Shown: piece after piece, positions 13,446 to 19,530 of the stretch
Numbering within the stretch: position 1 is the stretch's first letter
Layout of the letters: every line of letters begins with the position of its first letter
Assembly: GCA_022561415.1 (NCBI GenBank)
Contig: JADFRH010000007.1
Location: 1-19,530, forward strand
Source of the DNA: Planctomycetota bacterium
GTDB lineage: Bacteria > Planctomycetota > Phycisphaerae > UBA1845
Length of the DNA: 19,530 nt
Direction of reading: 5' to 3'
Made by a program: the position numbers and the translations under genes
The notes under the pieces: model-generated
The model's database searches: none
What the model saw: the letters and a program-made list of their open reading frames with translations, nothing else
What the model was told of the DNA's origin: nothing

Positions 13446-15782
13446 CTAGGCGCCGGTCGGACGCGAGGGCAACTCGATCGTAACCGTCGTCCCTGAACCG
13501 AGCTTCGATTCGAGACGCAACCGCCCGCCGTTGATCTCCGCGAGCCGATAGGCCCGCGAAAGCCCCATGCCGCGACCGCGACCGGATTCACGAAACGAGA
13601 AGAACGGATCCAACGCGTGCGCCAACACGTCACGCGCCATGCCGACTCCGTGGTCCGTCACGACAATCCGCACCATTTCATCGGATGCTCGGGAGGGTGA
13701 GTTGATATGCACACGAGCGGAACCCTGCTTGGACGCCGCGATCGCGTTGGCGACCACCGCATCGAGGATCTCGGCCACCTGCTTCGCGTCCGCGTGGACC
13801 GTCGTGCCACGGTCCGCGACGAGCAACTCGAACCGGACACCTTCTGCCTCGGAATTCGCTTGCCAGCATTGAAACAAGGGGTCCAGAAAGTCGGCCACCG
13901 TGAAAGTCTCGGCCAGGGGCGGGTCGGGACGCGCGAAACTCATCAGATCCGTGACGATCCCGGATGCGCGATGGGCCTGGTCTTTGATCTCACGCAAGGC
14001 CTTGGCGGTGGCCTCATCCGCGCAGTCGCCAAGCAGTAGCTGCGCCCGCCCGGAGATCACCGAAAGGGGATTGTTCAGCTCATGCGCCGCGCCGCCGGCC
14101 AGGGCGGCAATGGTGGACATCATCCGGCCGTGCGCCTGCTCATTGAGCAGCTCGCGCCCACGCCGCACCTCATCCGCCAACCGATCTACATCGGTCTTCT
14201 GCTCGGCGTGCGCGATCGCCGCCGCGCCGGCAATCCCCATCACGGTGGCCAGAACATCCAACCCCGGCAGGTCCATGCCACGCCGCGCATCACGTCGGTC
14301 ACCTGTCGACACCAGCACACCGCCCCGCACCTCGCCGCAAAGCGGGTCGCTCGGTACGACGAAGGGCAGCAGCCACAGCGTCCCGCGCGGAATCGTGTCG
14401 AGACACCGCTCCCAGATTAGTTCGCACGCCTCAGGCGCCTTCACGAATGCGCGATCAGGCCGATCGACCGGAACGACATCCGAAATCTTCACCGACCAGG
14501 CCGGCATGACCCGCGATCGCGAGGCGACCGAAGCCCCACGCTCGCCCGTGGCGGCGCCGAGAAAAAGAACGTCGCTCGTACATGAGCCCAGCAGCGCTGC
14601 GCATGACTCCACGCCCAGTGCGTCTCGAACACACGCCGCCGCCGCCTCGCAAACGCGCCGCGGCGTCGCGCCATGCGCGCCCGAGCCCAACAACTCGGCA
14701 AACCGCCGAATCGCGCGGACGACGGCACGGTCGGAATGGACTGCGGTCGACCAGCCCCGGCGCGCCGGGGGCTCTGCCGGTGATTCTCGAGTGGGCGACT
14801 TCGACCCGGCACCGCGCAAGCTGAAGCCTGCGGCTCGGGGCGACTCAGCGTCGCCCGCACCCGCGTCGAACATCGCCGCGAACGGTCGCACTCGATCCGG
14901 CAGTTCCCTTGCGACCGACGCCAACACGCCTTCCTCTACATCGAGCGCGGCGGCAATCTCATTAAGATCGCGCGCCCACCGGCCTCCTTTGCCGTCGCTT
15001 CCCTCGTCATTCACGATTTCGTCGGCCACCTGAACCAACGCAGGAAGCGCCCGCGTCGCGAGGTCGTCTGTTTCGTCGAACAGATGATGGTGGAGACGGA
15101 TTCCGTCGACCATCTGTGCGGACAGCCCGAGCCGCGCGCCAATGTGCCCGCCGATGGCCGCGTGATCGATTCCCAGCGCGTCGCGTTCCGATTCGACCAA
15201 AGACGTGTGATGATCGCGGACCCGCTTGCGTACGCGTGCGTAGCCTCGGGGGCAGCATGCGACGAGCGCAATCTTCCCGATGTCGTGTAGCAGGCCACAG
15301 ACAAACGCCGTCGCACCATCGCCCAGGTGCGGGGCACGTTCCCAGAGCATCCGGCAGGCGCACGCCACGGCCACGCTGTGCTGTCGAAGATCGTCGAGAG
15401 ATTCGCGCTCGTCGTGACCGCTGCTCGGCGACCCGAACACACATGGATACTGTACAACGAGTGCCGCGTCGCGCGCTGTAGCGACGCCCAGATGCGTTAC
15501 GAGTTCGCGCGCCGACATCGCCGGCGCTGCAGCGCCGCATTCAGTCTCCCGCGCGAATCGGCGAAGCGAGGAGAGCCATGACGCATCGTGCTCGAAGAGG
15601 TCAATCACTGCGCCCGCGTCGGCTGGATCGTCAGCGTCGAGTAACCCCGGCGGAATCGACAACGACAACGGAAGATCATCGACCGCGGCCAGAATCAACG
15701 CCGCGCGATCACGCGAATTGGAAATCATGAATGGCGAAGGAACGCACAACCCGGCGCGTTTCACGCTAAATTCGCCGTTCAT
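13446..15782 (-). CDS. Sensor histidine kinase with N-terminal HDOD domain and GAF-like region
   Basis: This is a 778-residue soluble sensor kinase with no transmembrane segment. An HDOD/HD-type domain covers about residues 30-300, with DLRQHSVAVA, LLHDIGK (H167, D168) and HHH at 231. A Pro/Arg/Gly-rich linker (about 313-343) follows, then a GAF-like region (about 350-525: PRRVCEAAAACVRDALGVES...GTLWLLPFVVP). The kinase core has the H-box GGAAHELNNPLSVISGRAQ with H567, the N-box around N679, the G1 box TDHGVGM and the G2 box GRGRGMGLSRAYRLAEINGG. The start at ATG 15782 lies 9 bp after the stop of the upstream regulator, consistent with coupled translation; ATG 15728 (MISNSRDRA) is an alternative because the first 18 codons lie in an inverted repeat. 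It belongs to a three-gene signalling operon. Confidence 0.9.
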   Translation of the reverse strand: MNGEFSVKRAGLCVPSPFMISNSRDRAALILAAVDDLPLSLSIPPGLLDADDPADAGAVIDLFEHDASWLSSLRRFARETECGAAAPAMSARELVTHLGVATARDAALVVQYPCVFGSPSSGHDERESLDDLRQHSVAVACACRMLWERAPHLGDGATAFVCGLLHDIGKIALVACCPRGYARVRKRVRDHHTSLVESERDALGIDHAAIGGHIGARLGLSAQMVDGIRLHHHLFDETDDLATRALPALVQVADEIVNDEGSDGKGGRWARDLNEIAAALDVEEGVLASVARELPDRVRPFAAMFDAGAGDAESPRAAGFSLRGAGSKSPTRESPAEPPARRGWSTAVHSDRAVVRAIRRFAELLGSGAHGATPRRVCEAAAACVRDALGVESCAALLGSCTSDVLFLGAATGERGASVASRSRVMPAWSVKISDVVPVDRPDRAFVKAPEACELIWERCLDTIPRGTLWLLPFVVPSDPLCGEVRGGVLVSTGDRRDARRGMDLPGLDVLATVMGIAGAAAIAHAEQKTDVDRLADEVRRGRELLNEQAHGRMMSTIAALAGGAAHELNNPLSVISGRAQLLLGDCADEATAKALREIKDQAHRASGIVTDLMSFARPDPPLAETFTVADFLDPLFQCWQANSEAEGVRFELLVADRGTTVHADAKQVAEILDAVVANAIAASKQGSARVHINSPSRASDEMVRIVVTDHGVGMARDVLAHALDPFFSFRESGRGRGMGLSRAYRLAEINGGRLRLESKLGSGTTVTIELPSRPTGA
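14753..14832. repeat. Intergenic-type palindromes embedded in the kinase linker
   Basis: Two palindromes lie in frame inside the sensor kinase gene. One is AGCCCCGGCGCGCCGGGGGCT (14753-14773, one extra G), which shares the CCCGGCGCGCCGGG core with the intergenic copies at 9547 and 18817. The other is CGCAAGCT-GA-AGCCTGCG (14815-14832). The encoded stretch, about residues 317-343, is low complexity between the HDOD and GAF parts. Confidence 0.6.
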
Positions 15783-15785
15783 GAT
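15724..15785. repeat. Inverted repeat spanning the sensor kinase start region
   Basis: Arms ATCATGAATGGCGAA (15724-15738) and TTCGCCGTTCATGAT (15771-15785) are complementary at 14 of 15 positions, with a 32-nt interior. Each arm contains one candidate ATG of the kinase gene (15782 and 15728). It may be a dispersed repeat that landed at the gene start, or a hairpin affecting translation. Confidence 0.65.
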
Positions 15786-15791
15786 TCATAA

Positions 15792-16376
15792 TTACGCGGT
15801 GAGGTTCAGCATCTCGGCGATGCGCGCGATCACGGCCGTGATGTCGAACGGCTTGCGTATAAACTCGTCGGCGCCGGCCCGGCGAAGCTCCTCGACCTCC
15901 TCGGGATCCGCCGCACCGCTGATGATGATGATCTTCGTGTGGTTGTGGATCTCGTTCGAGCGAATGCCGCTGCACACGACCGTCCCGTTGATGTCGGGCA
16001 GCTTGAAGTCCAGCAGAATCACATCCGGGCGAAACCGCTCGGTCAGCATGCCCGCTTCATACCCGGACGAGGCCGTGCGCACCTCGAACCGCCCGTCGCG
16101 CTCCAGCAGCTCGGTAAACATCTCGACGATCGCCTCGTCGTCATCCACAACCAGCACCCGCCGGCGACCACTTTCCAAATGGTCCAGAGGAATCTGATTG
16201 TCCTTCATGAAGGAAACCAGCGCCTCGCGCGGGATGCGCCGAAAGCGCGAGCCCGGCACGCGAAACCCCTTCAGCTTGCCGCTGTCGAAACAGCGGATCA
16301 CCGTCTGCTGGCTGACCTTGCAAACCTGCGCAACCTCTCCCGTCGTAAACACCTGCTTGGTTCGGTTCGTTCTCAT
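15792..16376 (-). CDS. Response regulator with N-terminal MerR/excisionase-type HTH and C-terminal receiver
   Basis: This is a 194-residue regulator with inverted domain order: the DNA-binding part comes first. Residues 10-58 form a MerR/excisionase-type winged helix (TTGEVAQVCKVSQQTVIRCFDSGKLKGFRVPGSRFRRIPREALVSFM), and residues 72-190 a complete receiver (RVLVVDDDEAIVEMF, phosphoacceptor D123 in VILLDFKLPDING, Ser in IIISGAA, K175 in RKPF). The start is ATG 16376, with AGAGGA 9 nt upstream; the frame opens at a GTG at 16400 that lacks a suitably spaced site. It is the first gene of a signalling operon with the HDOD kinase (9 bp downstream) and the degenerate receiver, so the kinase is the likely phosphodonor. 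A sigma70-like promoter lies upstream. Confidence 0.92.
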   Translation of the reverse strand: MRTNRTKQVFTTGEVAQVCKVSQQTVIRCFDSGKLKGFRVPGSRFRRIPREALVSFMKDNQIPLDHLESGRRRVLVVDDDEAIVEMFTELLERDGRFEVRTASSGYEAGMLTERFRPDVILLDFKLPDINGTVVCSGIRSNEIHNHTKIIIISGAADPEEVEELRRAGADEFIRKPFDITAVIARIAEMLNLTA

Positions 16377-16454
16377 AGGCGTAATCCTCTGACCTAGCAC
16401 TCCTTGTTTAGCCAGACGCTACGTACATTGCCCAGTTTCCCCATACCGCCCGAG

Positions 16455-16483
16455 AGCCTACGCTCATCTGCGCGACGTGTCAA
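16455..16483 (-). promoter_or_regulatory. Possible sigma70-type promoter of the signalling operon
   Basis: On the minus strand, a perfect TTGACA (16478-16483) is followed by a 17-nt spacer and TAGGCT (16455-16460), which keeps three of six -10 consensus bases. The leader to the HTH-receiver start would be about 70 nt. The weak -10 keeps confidence moderate. Confidence 0.4.
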
Positions 16484-16568
16484 TCAATACCTTGATGCGA
16501 AACCCGATTCGAGAGCCCGTGCAAAAATCACAGGCTCCGACGCGATGCAGCGCCCGAGTAAACCCGGG

Positions 16569-17156
16569 CTAGCGCGCGTTGCTCGAAGGCGTTTCGGGCT
16601 CACAGATGACATCCGCCTCGAAGAGCTCGACCTCCGTCTTGGCGTCCCGCCAGGCGTCGCGGTCAAGTCCCGCTTTCATGGCGCAACATTGGGACAGAAA
16701 CTCCTCGGCCAACCAGCCCCGATCGCTCGCCACTTTCGGCAGAAAACAGCCCGACTGCGCGCCGCGCCGAATAATCACGCCGTGAACGCCGGGAATTAGC
16801 GACGCCGGGTCGCTCGTCCGCTCCGGCGTCGACAGCACGGAGATTTCGATCAACAGCTTCGGCAGCTCCGCCGCCCTGATGGGATTACCCGTGAAACGCG
16901 AGTCACGAAGCGATGCCTCCGTCATCTTCGCCACGGTCGCGGCGATGTCATCGGTGGCGCTGAAAGTGCCGACGCAGCCCCGAAGCGTCTTTCCCCTCCA
17001 GAACGTCACGAAGACGCCGCCGAACGTTCCGGCGATCCGAGGGGTTTCGATTTCGCCGCCACCACGCACACCCAGGGCGCGCCCGGCCGTCTCGCGCGCG
17101 AAACGCAAGAGCTGTTGCCTTTGCTTTGTCGAGCTGATTCTCGAAAGGTCCGACAC
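16569..17156 (-). CDS. AMMECR1-domain protein (AmmeMemoRadiSam protein A type)
   Basis: This is a 195-residue protein carrying the AMMECR1 domain, recognised by GGVFVTFWRGKTLRGCVGTF (family motif LRGCIG at about 58-63), the helical AATVAKMTEASLRDSRF, then LLIEISVLSTPE, and GVHGVIIRRGAQSGCFLPKVASDRGWLAEEFLSQCCAMKAGL. The biochemical role of the family is unclear; bacterial members often lie beside MEMO1-like and radical SAM genes. Here neither MEMO1 nor the matching radical SAM gene is seen; the neighbour is lipA, a radical SAM enzyme of a different family, 78 bp upstream on the same strand. No ATG is available near the N-terminus. GTG 17156, with GAGG just upstream, gives a family-like start (SDLSRISSTKQRQQLLRFAR); TTG 17207 is an alternative. 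Confidence 0.87.
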   Translation of the reverse strand: MSDLSRISSTKQRQQLLRFARETAGRALGVRGGGEIETPRIAGTFGGVFVTFWRGKTLRGCVGTFSATDDIAATVAKMTEASLRDSRFTGNPIRAAELPKLLIEISVLSTPERTSDPASLIPGVHGVIIRRGAQSGCFLPKVASDRGWLAEEFLSQCCAMKAGLDRDAWRDAKTEVELFEADVICEPETPSSNAR

Positions 17157-17234
17157 GGCGCCTCGGCTCCAATGCGAAGGTAAGAATGAAACCGATACGT
17201 GACACAAGCCGACGCCGTGCCCGGCCGACCGGAA

Positions 17235-18155
17235 CTACGCGGTTAGTGAAAGCCGTCTGCGGCTCTCTTCAAACACGTCGGCCGCGTTGTAACTCGAGCG
17301 CACGAACGGTCCCGACGCGACGCTGACGAACCCGAGACGCCTGGCGTGCTCGCTGAGTGCGTCGAACTCCTCCGGCCTGTAATACCGTTCGACCGGCGCG
17401 TGATGGGTTGGCGTGGGCTGTAGATACTGCCCGACGGTCAGCACGTCGCAGCCCACCGCGCGCAACTCCTCGAACGTGCGATGGAGCTCCGCCACCGTCT
17501 CCCCAAGCCCGACCATCACGCCCGACTTGGTCAGCATACCCGGCGCAAGCTCCTTGACGATCCGAAGAACATCGAGCGAACGACGGTAATTCCCCTGTGG
17601 GCGAACTTTCGGCGTCAACCGTTCCACCATCTCGACGTTGTGGTTGAACAGCTCGGGTTGCGATTCGCACAGCGTCGCGATGCAGTCGCGCCGGGCGTGA
17701 AAGTCGGCCGGTAGCACCTCGACCGTCGTCGACGAACACCGGGCATGAATCTCGCGAACACACGCCGCAAAATGCCCCGCACCCTCGTCCGCCAGGTCAT
17801 CACGCGCCACGGCCGTCAGCACGACGTGGGTAAGCTCCAACTCGGCAATGGCCTGTGCCAGTCTCTGCGGCTCGTCGCCGGAGGGCGGCCCCGGTCGCGC
17901 CGTCGTAACCGCACAATAGTGGCAACGCCGCGTGCAGCGGTCCCCGAGAATCATGAACGTGGCGTGCCGCTTCGACCAGCACTCCGACAGATTCGGGCAC
18001 CGCGCCTCCTGACAGACCGTCGCGACGCCGCTTGCTGCGACCACCCGCCTGGTGTGCGGGAAATCCATGGACGGGAGCGGGCGCTTGAGCCACGGCGGCA
18101 GTCGCCGCTGCGGCTTCTCAGAAGGATCGGCTATGACTTTCAGCTCCAAGGTCAT
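17235..18155 (-). CDS. lipA: Lipoyl synthase
   Basis: This is a radical SAM enzyme that inserts two sulfurs into protein-bound octanoyl groups to make lipoate for 2-oxoacid dehydrogenases and the glycine cleavage system. Both [4Fe-4S] sites are visible in the 306-residue protein: the auxiliary cluster motif C48-x4-C53-x5-C59 (CQEARCPNLSEC) and the radical SAM motif C74-x3-C78-x2-C81 (CTRRCHYC). The C-terminal RSSY serine ligand is also present (FVRSSYNA). Further motifs are VVLTAVARDDLADEGAGHF, FNHNVEMVERL and KSGVMVGLGET. The start is ATG 18155 (MTLELKVIADPSEKP); the frame is open a further 70 codons upstream, but that part has no family similarity and overlaps the divergent stress-protein gene. 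The link to sucCD through 2-oxoglutarate dehydrogenase is metabolic only. Confidence 0.96.
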   Translation of the reverse strand: MTLELKVIADPSEKPQRRLPPWLKRPLPSMDFPHTRRVVAASGVATVCQEARCPNLSECWSKRHATFMILGDRCTRRCHYCAVTTARPGPPSGDEPQRLAQAIAELELTHVVLTAVARDDLADEGAGHFAACVREIHARCSSTTVEVLPADFHARRDCIATLCESQPELFNHNVEMVERLTPKVRPQGNYRRSLDVLRIVKELAPGMLTKSGVMVGLGETVAELHRTFEELRAVGCDVLTVGQYLQPTPTHHAPVERYYRPEEFDALSEHARRLGFVSVASGPFVRSSYNAADVFEESRRRLSLTA

Positions 18156-18255
18156 TCTCGCTCGGCTTCCCACGCCCCAACCACCCTGCACGCCGGGGTC
18201 CACATGATTCATCGGAATTGTAGCGAATCGGCTCCCGCACGCCATGTTGGCCAAT

Positions 18256-18284
18256 TGACGCGGCTTCGGCACACACCTACGATT
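18256..18284 (+). promoter_or_regulatory. Possible sigma70-type promoter of the universal stress protein gene
   Basis: TTGACG (18256-18261), a 17-nt spacer, and TACGAT (18279-18284) match the -35 and -10 consensus at five and four of six positions. The start codon at 18316 leaves a leader of about 25 nt. It lies in the 160-bp divergent region between lipA and the stress-protein gene. Confidence 0.5.
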
Positions 18285-18315
18285 CAGCGGTGAACTGAGC
18301 GAAAGCGCGTCGATA

Positions 18316-18804
18316 ATGCCATGGTGTGCCGTGCCGATCAGCTTCGACACCATTCTGTTTCCCACCGATTTTTCCGACCTGTCGCTCTGCGCTCTGCAGC
18401 GGGCACAGGCCGTTGCCGATCGATTCGAGTCCCAGCTCCACTGCCTCTACGTCGTGGACGAGGCCTATCAGTATTGGGGTGCCATGGGTCCCGAGAGCAT
18501 CCCCGTCGGACCGCCGCCCGACAACCTGCTCGAGTCGGCCGAGTTACGCATGAAGCAGTTTTGCGACGAGCACCTCGGCGGCATCAAGCCCCCGCCCATT
18601 ACGAACGTCCGGCTCGGTCGCCCCTTCGTCGAGATCATCAACTACTCGCGCGAACACGACATCTCGCTGATCGTCATGGGAACGCATGGCCGCGGCGCCA
18701 TCGCCCACATACTGCTGGGCTCGACGACGGAAAAAGTCGTGCGTAAGGCTCCCTGCGCAGTCATGACGGTTCGCGCCCCCGACCAAAAATTCGTCATGCC
18801 ATAA
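18316..18804 (+). CDS. Universal stress protein (UspA family)
   Basis: This is a 162-residue single-domain universal stress protein, a soluble nucleotide-binding alpha/beta fold that usually dimerises. The N-terminal strand ISFDTILFPTDFSDLSLCAL carries the conserved Asp of the family. The ATP-binding loop near the C-terminus is complete: MGTHGRGAIAHILLGSTTEKVVRKAPCAVMTV, fitting G-x2-G-x9-G-(S/T), so ATP binding is expected. The middle (AYQYWGAMGPESIPVGPPPD) is a variable loop. The start is ATG 18316; GTG 18331 would remove five residues and also fits the family start. It is divergent from lipA, with a plausible promoter between. Stress or growth-arrest regulation is the family norm and not shown here. 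Confidence 0.93.
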   Translation: MPWCAVPISFDTILFPTDFSDLSLCALQRAQAVADRFESQLHCLYVVDEAYQYWGAMGPESIPVGPPPDNLLESAELRMKQFCDEHLGGIKPPPITNVRLGRPFVEIINYSREHDISLIVMGTHGRGAIAHILLGSTTEKVVRKAPCAVMTVRAPDQKFVMP

Positions 18805-18815
18805 TGCCCGGCCGA

Positions 18816-18831
18816 TCCCGGCGCGCCGGGA
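18816..18831. repeat. Perfect 16-nt palindrome TCCCGGCGCGCCGGGA
   Basis: This self-complementary sequence lies 12 nt after the stress-protein stop, flanked by GGCCG and CGGCC that can lengthen the stem imperfectly. The CCCGGCGCGCCGGG core is shared with 14756-14769 (inside the kinase gene) and nearly with 9547-9559. It could end the upstream transcript, though no T-run follows. Confidence 0.6.
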
Positions 18832-18846
18832 CCGCCGGCCTTGTTT

Positions 18847-18874
18847 CTGATGGCTGATAGCTGATGGCTGATAG
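18847..18874. repeat. Two perfect tandem copies of CTGATGGCTGATAG
   Basis: The 14-bp unit occurs twice in a row (18847-18860 and 18861-18874); within each unit CTGAT is itself repeated. The second copy contains the start codon of the following membrane-protein gene. Confidence 0.85.
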
Positions 18875-19530
18875 CTTCTCTTCTTCCCGTGTCCGCCAAA
18901 ACGCCGGCTCATGCGCCATCGCAGCCGGGCTCCTGATCTTCTTCGGATTCTTCTACGGCCTGGCGGAGCCGACCGGCACCGACCTCTTCAGCCGAGCGAA
19001 CGGGTTGTTCCTCCATGCGATTCGCGCCGGGGGGATTGCGATGGCCGTGCTGGCCGCGCTGTCTCTGACGGGGCAACGCCTCGTCCTGCTGATCGACGCC
19101 GTCGTGTCGATCGCGCTTGGAATCGTCTTCGCGCTAACCGGGGCGGCCATGCTGATCGACGGCGGCGCCCCGTTGCAGCCCGCGCTCAACATCATGTTCG
19201 GATGGATGTTCGTGTCGGCCGGGCGCCGAAACTGGAGCGACTACTACGCCTTCGCCAAGCGCGTGGAGCGCGCCGAGCACACCGCCCGCCCGATGGCGAG
19301 CCCTCCGCACATTCAGCCGCCGCAGGTGGCCGACCAGCGCGCCGGCGTTCCTTCGACCGTGCCTCTTGCGGTCGAAGAGATCAAACCAATAACACCGGCG
19401 CCACCCCGCCCCGCAGCGCCGGAACCGAATCCAAAGGCCGAACCAACCCCGGACAATGCACGGGACGACACGCCGAGCGGCGTCCTCGAATCCTTCGCCG
19501 ACGAAGGCCCGCCACCCACGCCGGAGCCAG
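18864..19530 (+). CDS. Hypothetical membrane protein with proline-rich C-terminal tail, 3' end cut by window edge
   Basis: I do not recognise this protein. The frame opens at ATG 18864 (MADSFSSSRVRQNAG), the first in-frame start because a TAG lies two codons upstream, and stays open for 222 codons to the window edge. It has about four hydrophobic segments: residues 17-35 (CAIAAGLLIFFGFFYGLA), 52-68, 73-97 (LVLLIDAVVSIALGIVFALT) and 103-119. A cytosolic-looking basic stretch and a long Pro/Ala/Glu-rich tail (about 140 to the edge) follow. It lies 59 bp after the stress-protein gene on the same strand. The start codon is inside a 14-bp tandem repeat. The proline-rich tail may be a disordered linker to a domain beyond the window. 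Confidence 0.7.
   Translation, partial: MADSFSSSRVRQNAGSCAIAAGLLIFFGFFYGLAEPTGTDLFSRANGLFLHAIRAGGIAMAVLAALSLTGQRLVLLIDAVVSIALGIVFALTGAAMLIDGGAPLQPALNIMFGWMFVSAGRRNWSDYYAFAKRVERAEHTARPMASPPHIQPPQVADQRAGVPSTVPLAVEEIKPITPAPPRPAAPEPNPKAEPTPDNARDDTPSGVLESFADEGPPPTPEP

Noticed and set aside
13900..15033. 377-codon open frame on the plus strand opposite the sensor kinase
   Set aside because: The product is Ser/Arg/Pro-rich without domains, while the other strand has the H, N and G boxes of a kinase.
16552..16569. GCCCG/CGGGC hairpin overlapping the AMMECR1 stop codon, considered as a terminator
   Set aside because: Only a 5-bp stem with an 8-nt loop and no U-run; too weak to call.
18156..18365. 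70-codon N-terminal extension of lipA
   Set aside because: It has no lipoyl synthase similarity and overlaps the promoter region and start of the divergent stress-protein gene; ATG 18155 gives the family length.

Overview
This GC-rich window carries about 17 protein genes, most of them on the minus strand. The mix suggests a Planctomycetota-like bacterium, possibly a Phycisphaerae relative. This is inferred from the MerR-type HTH/receiver fusion protein, the large sensor kinase, and the many short palindromic and tandem intergenic repeats. No rRNA or tRNA is visible, so the placement is tentative.

Layout, left to right. sucD (cut by the window edge) and sucC form a minus-strand succinyl-CoA ligase operon. 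A plus-strand DUF6941-like gene follows, convergent with xseB and xseA (exonuclease VII). Next is a lower-GC DUF2806-like gene. Then come a glutathione peroxidase, a secreted M1 aminopeptidase and a SelW/Rdx-family redox protein, followed by rho, coaE and a VOC-fold protein. A three-gene signalling cassette follows: HTH-receiver protein, then HDOD-GAF-histidine kinase, then a degenerate receiver. After it lie an AMMECR1-domain protein and lipA. A plus-strand universal stress protein is divergent from lipA. The window ends in a truncated membrane protein.

The main discovery is two selenoprotein genes that a standard gene caller would break or miss. The glutathione peroxidase has an in-frame UGA exactly at its catalytic position (VNVASK-U-GLT). 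The SelW-like protein has an in-frame UGA forming CxxU (YCMEU). Each UGA is followed at the usual bacterial distance by a perfect 5-bp hairpin. The peroxidase hairpin has the loop GGUCU, the core of the E. coli fdhF SECIS loop. The two genes lie on the same strand on either side of the M1 aminopeptidase, about 3 kb apart.

A second theme is repeats that intrude on genes. Palindromes of the intergenic type lie in frame in the linker of the sensor kinase. A 15-bp inverted repeat surrounds the kinase start. A 14-bp tandem repeat supplies the start codon of the last gene. AGGGACGT-type tandem repeats sit right behind two stop codons.
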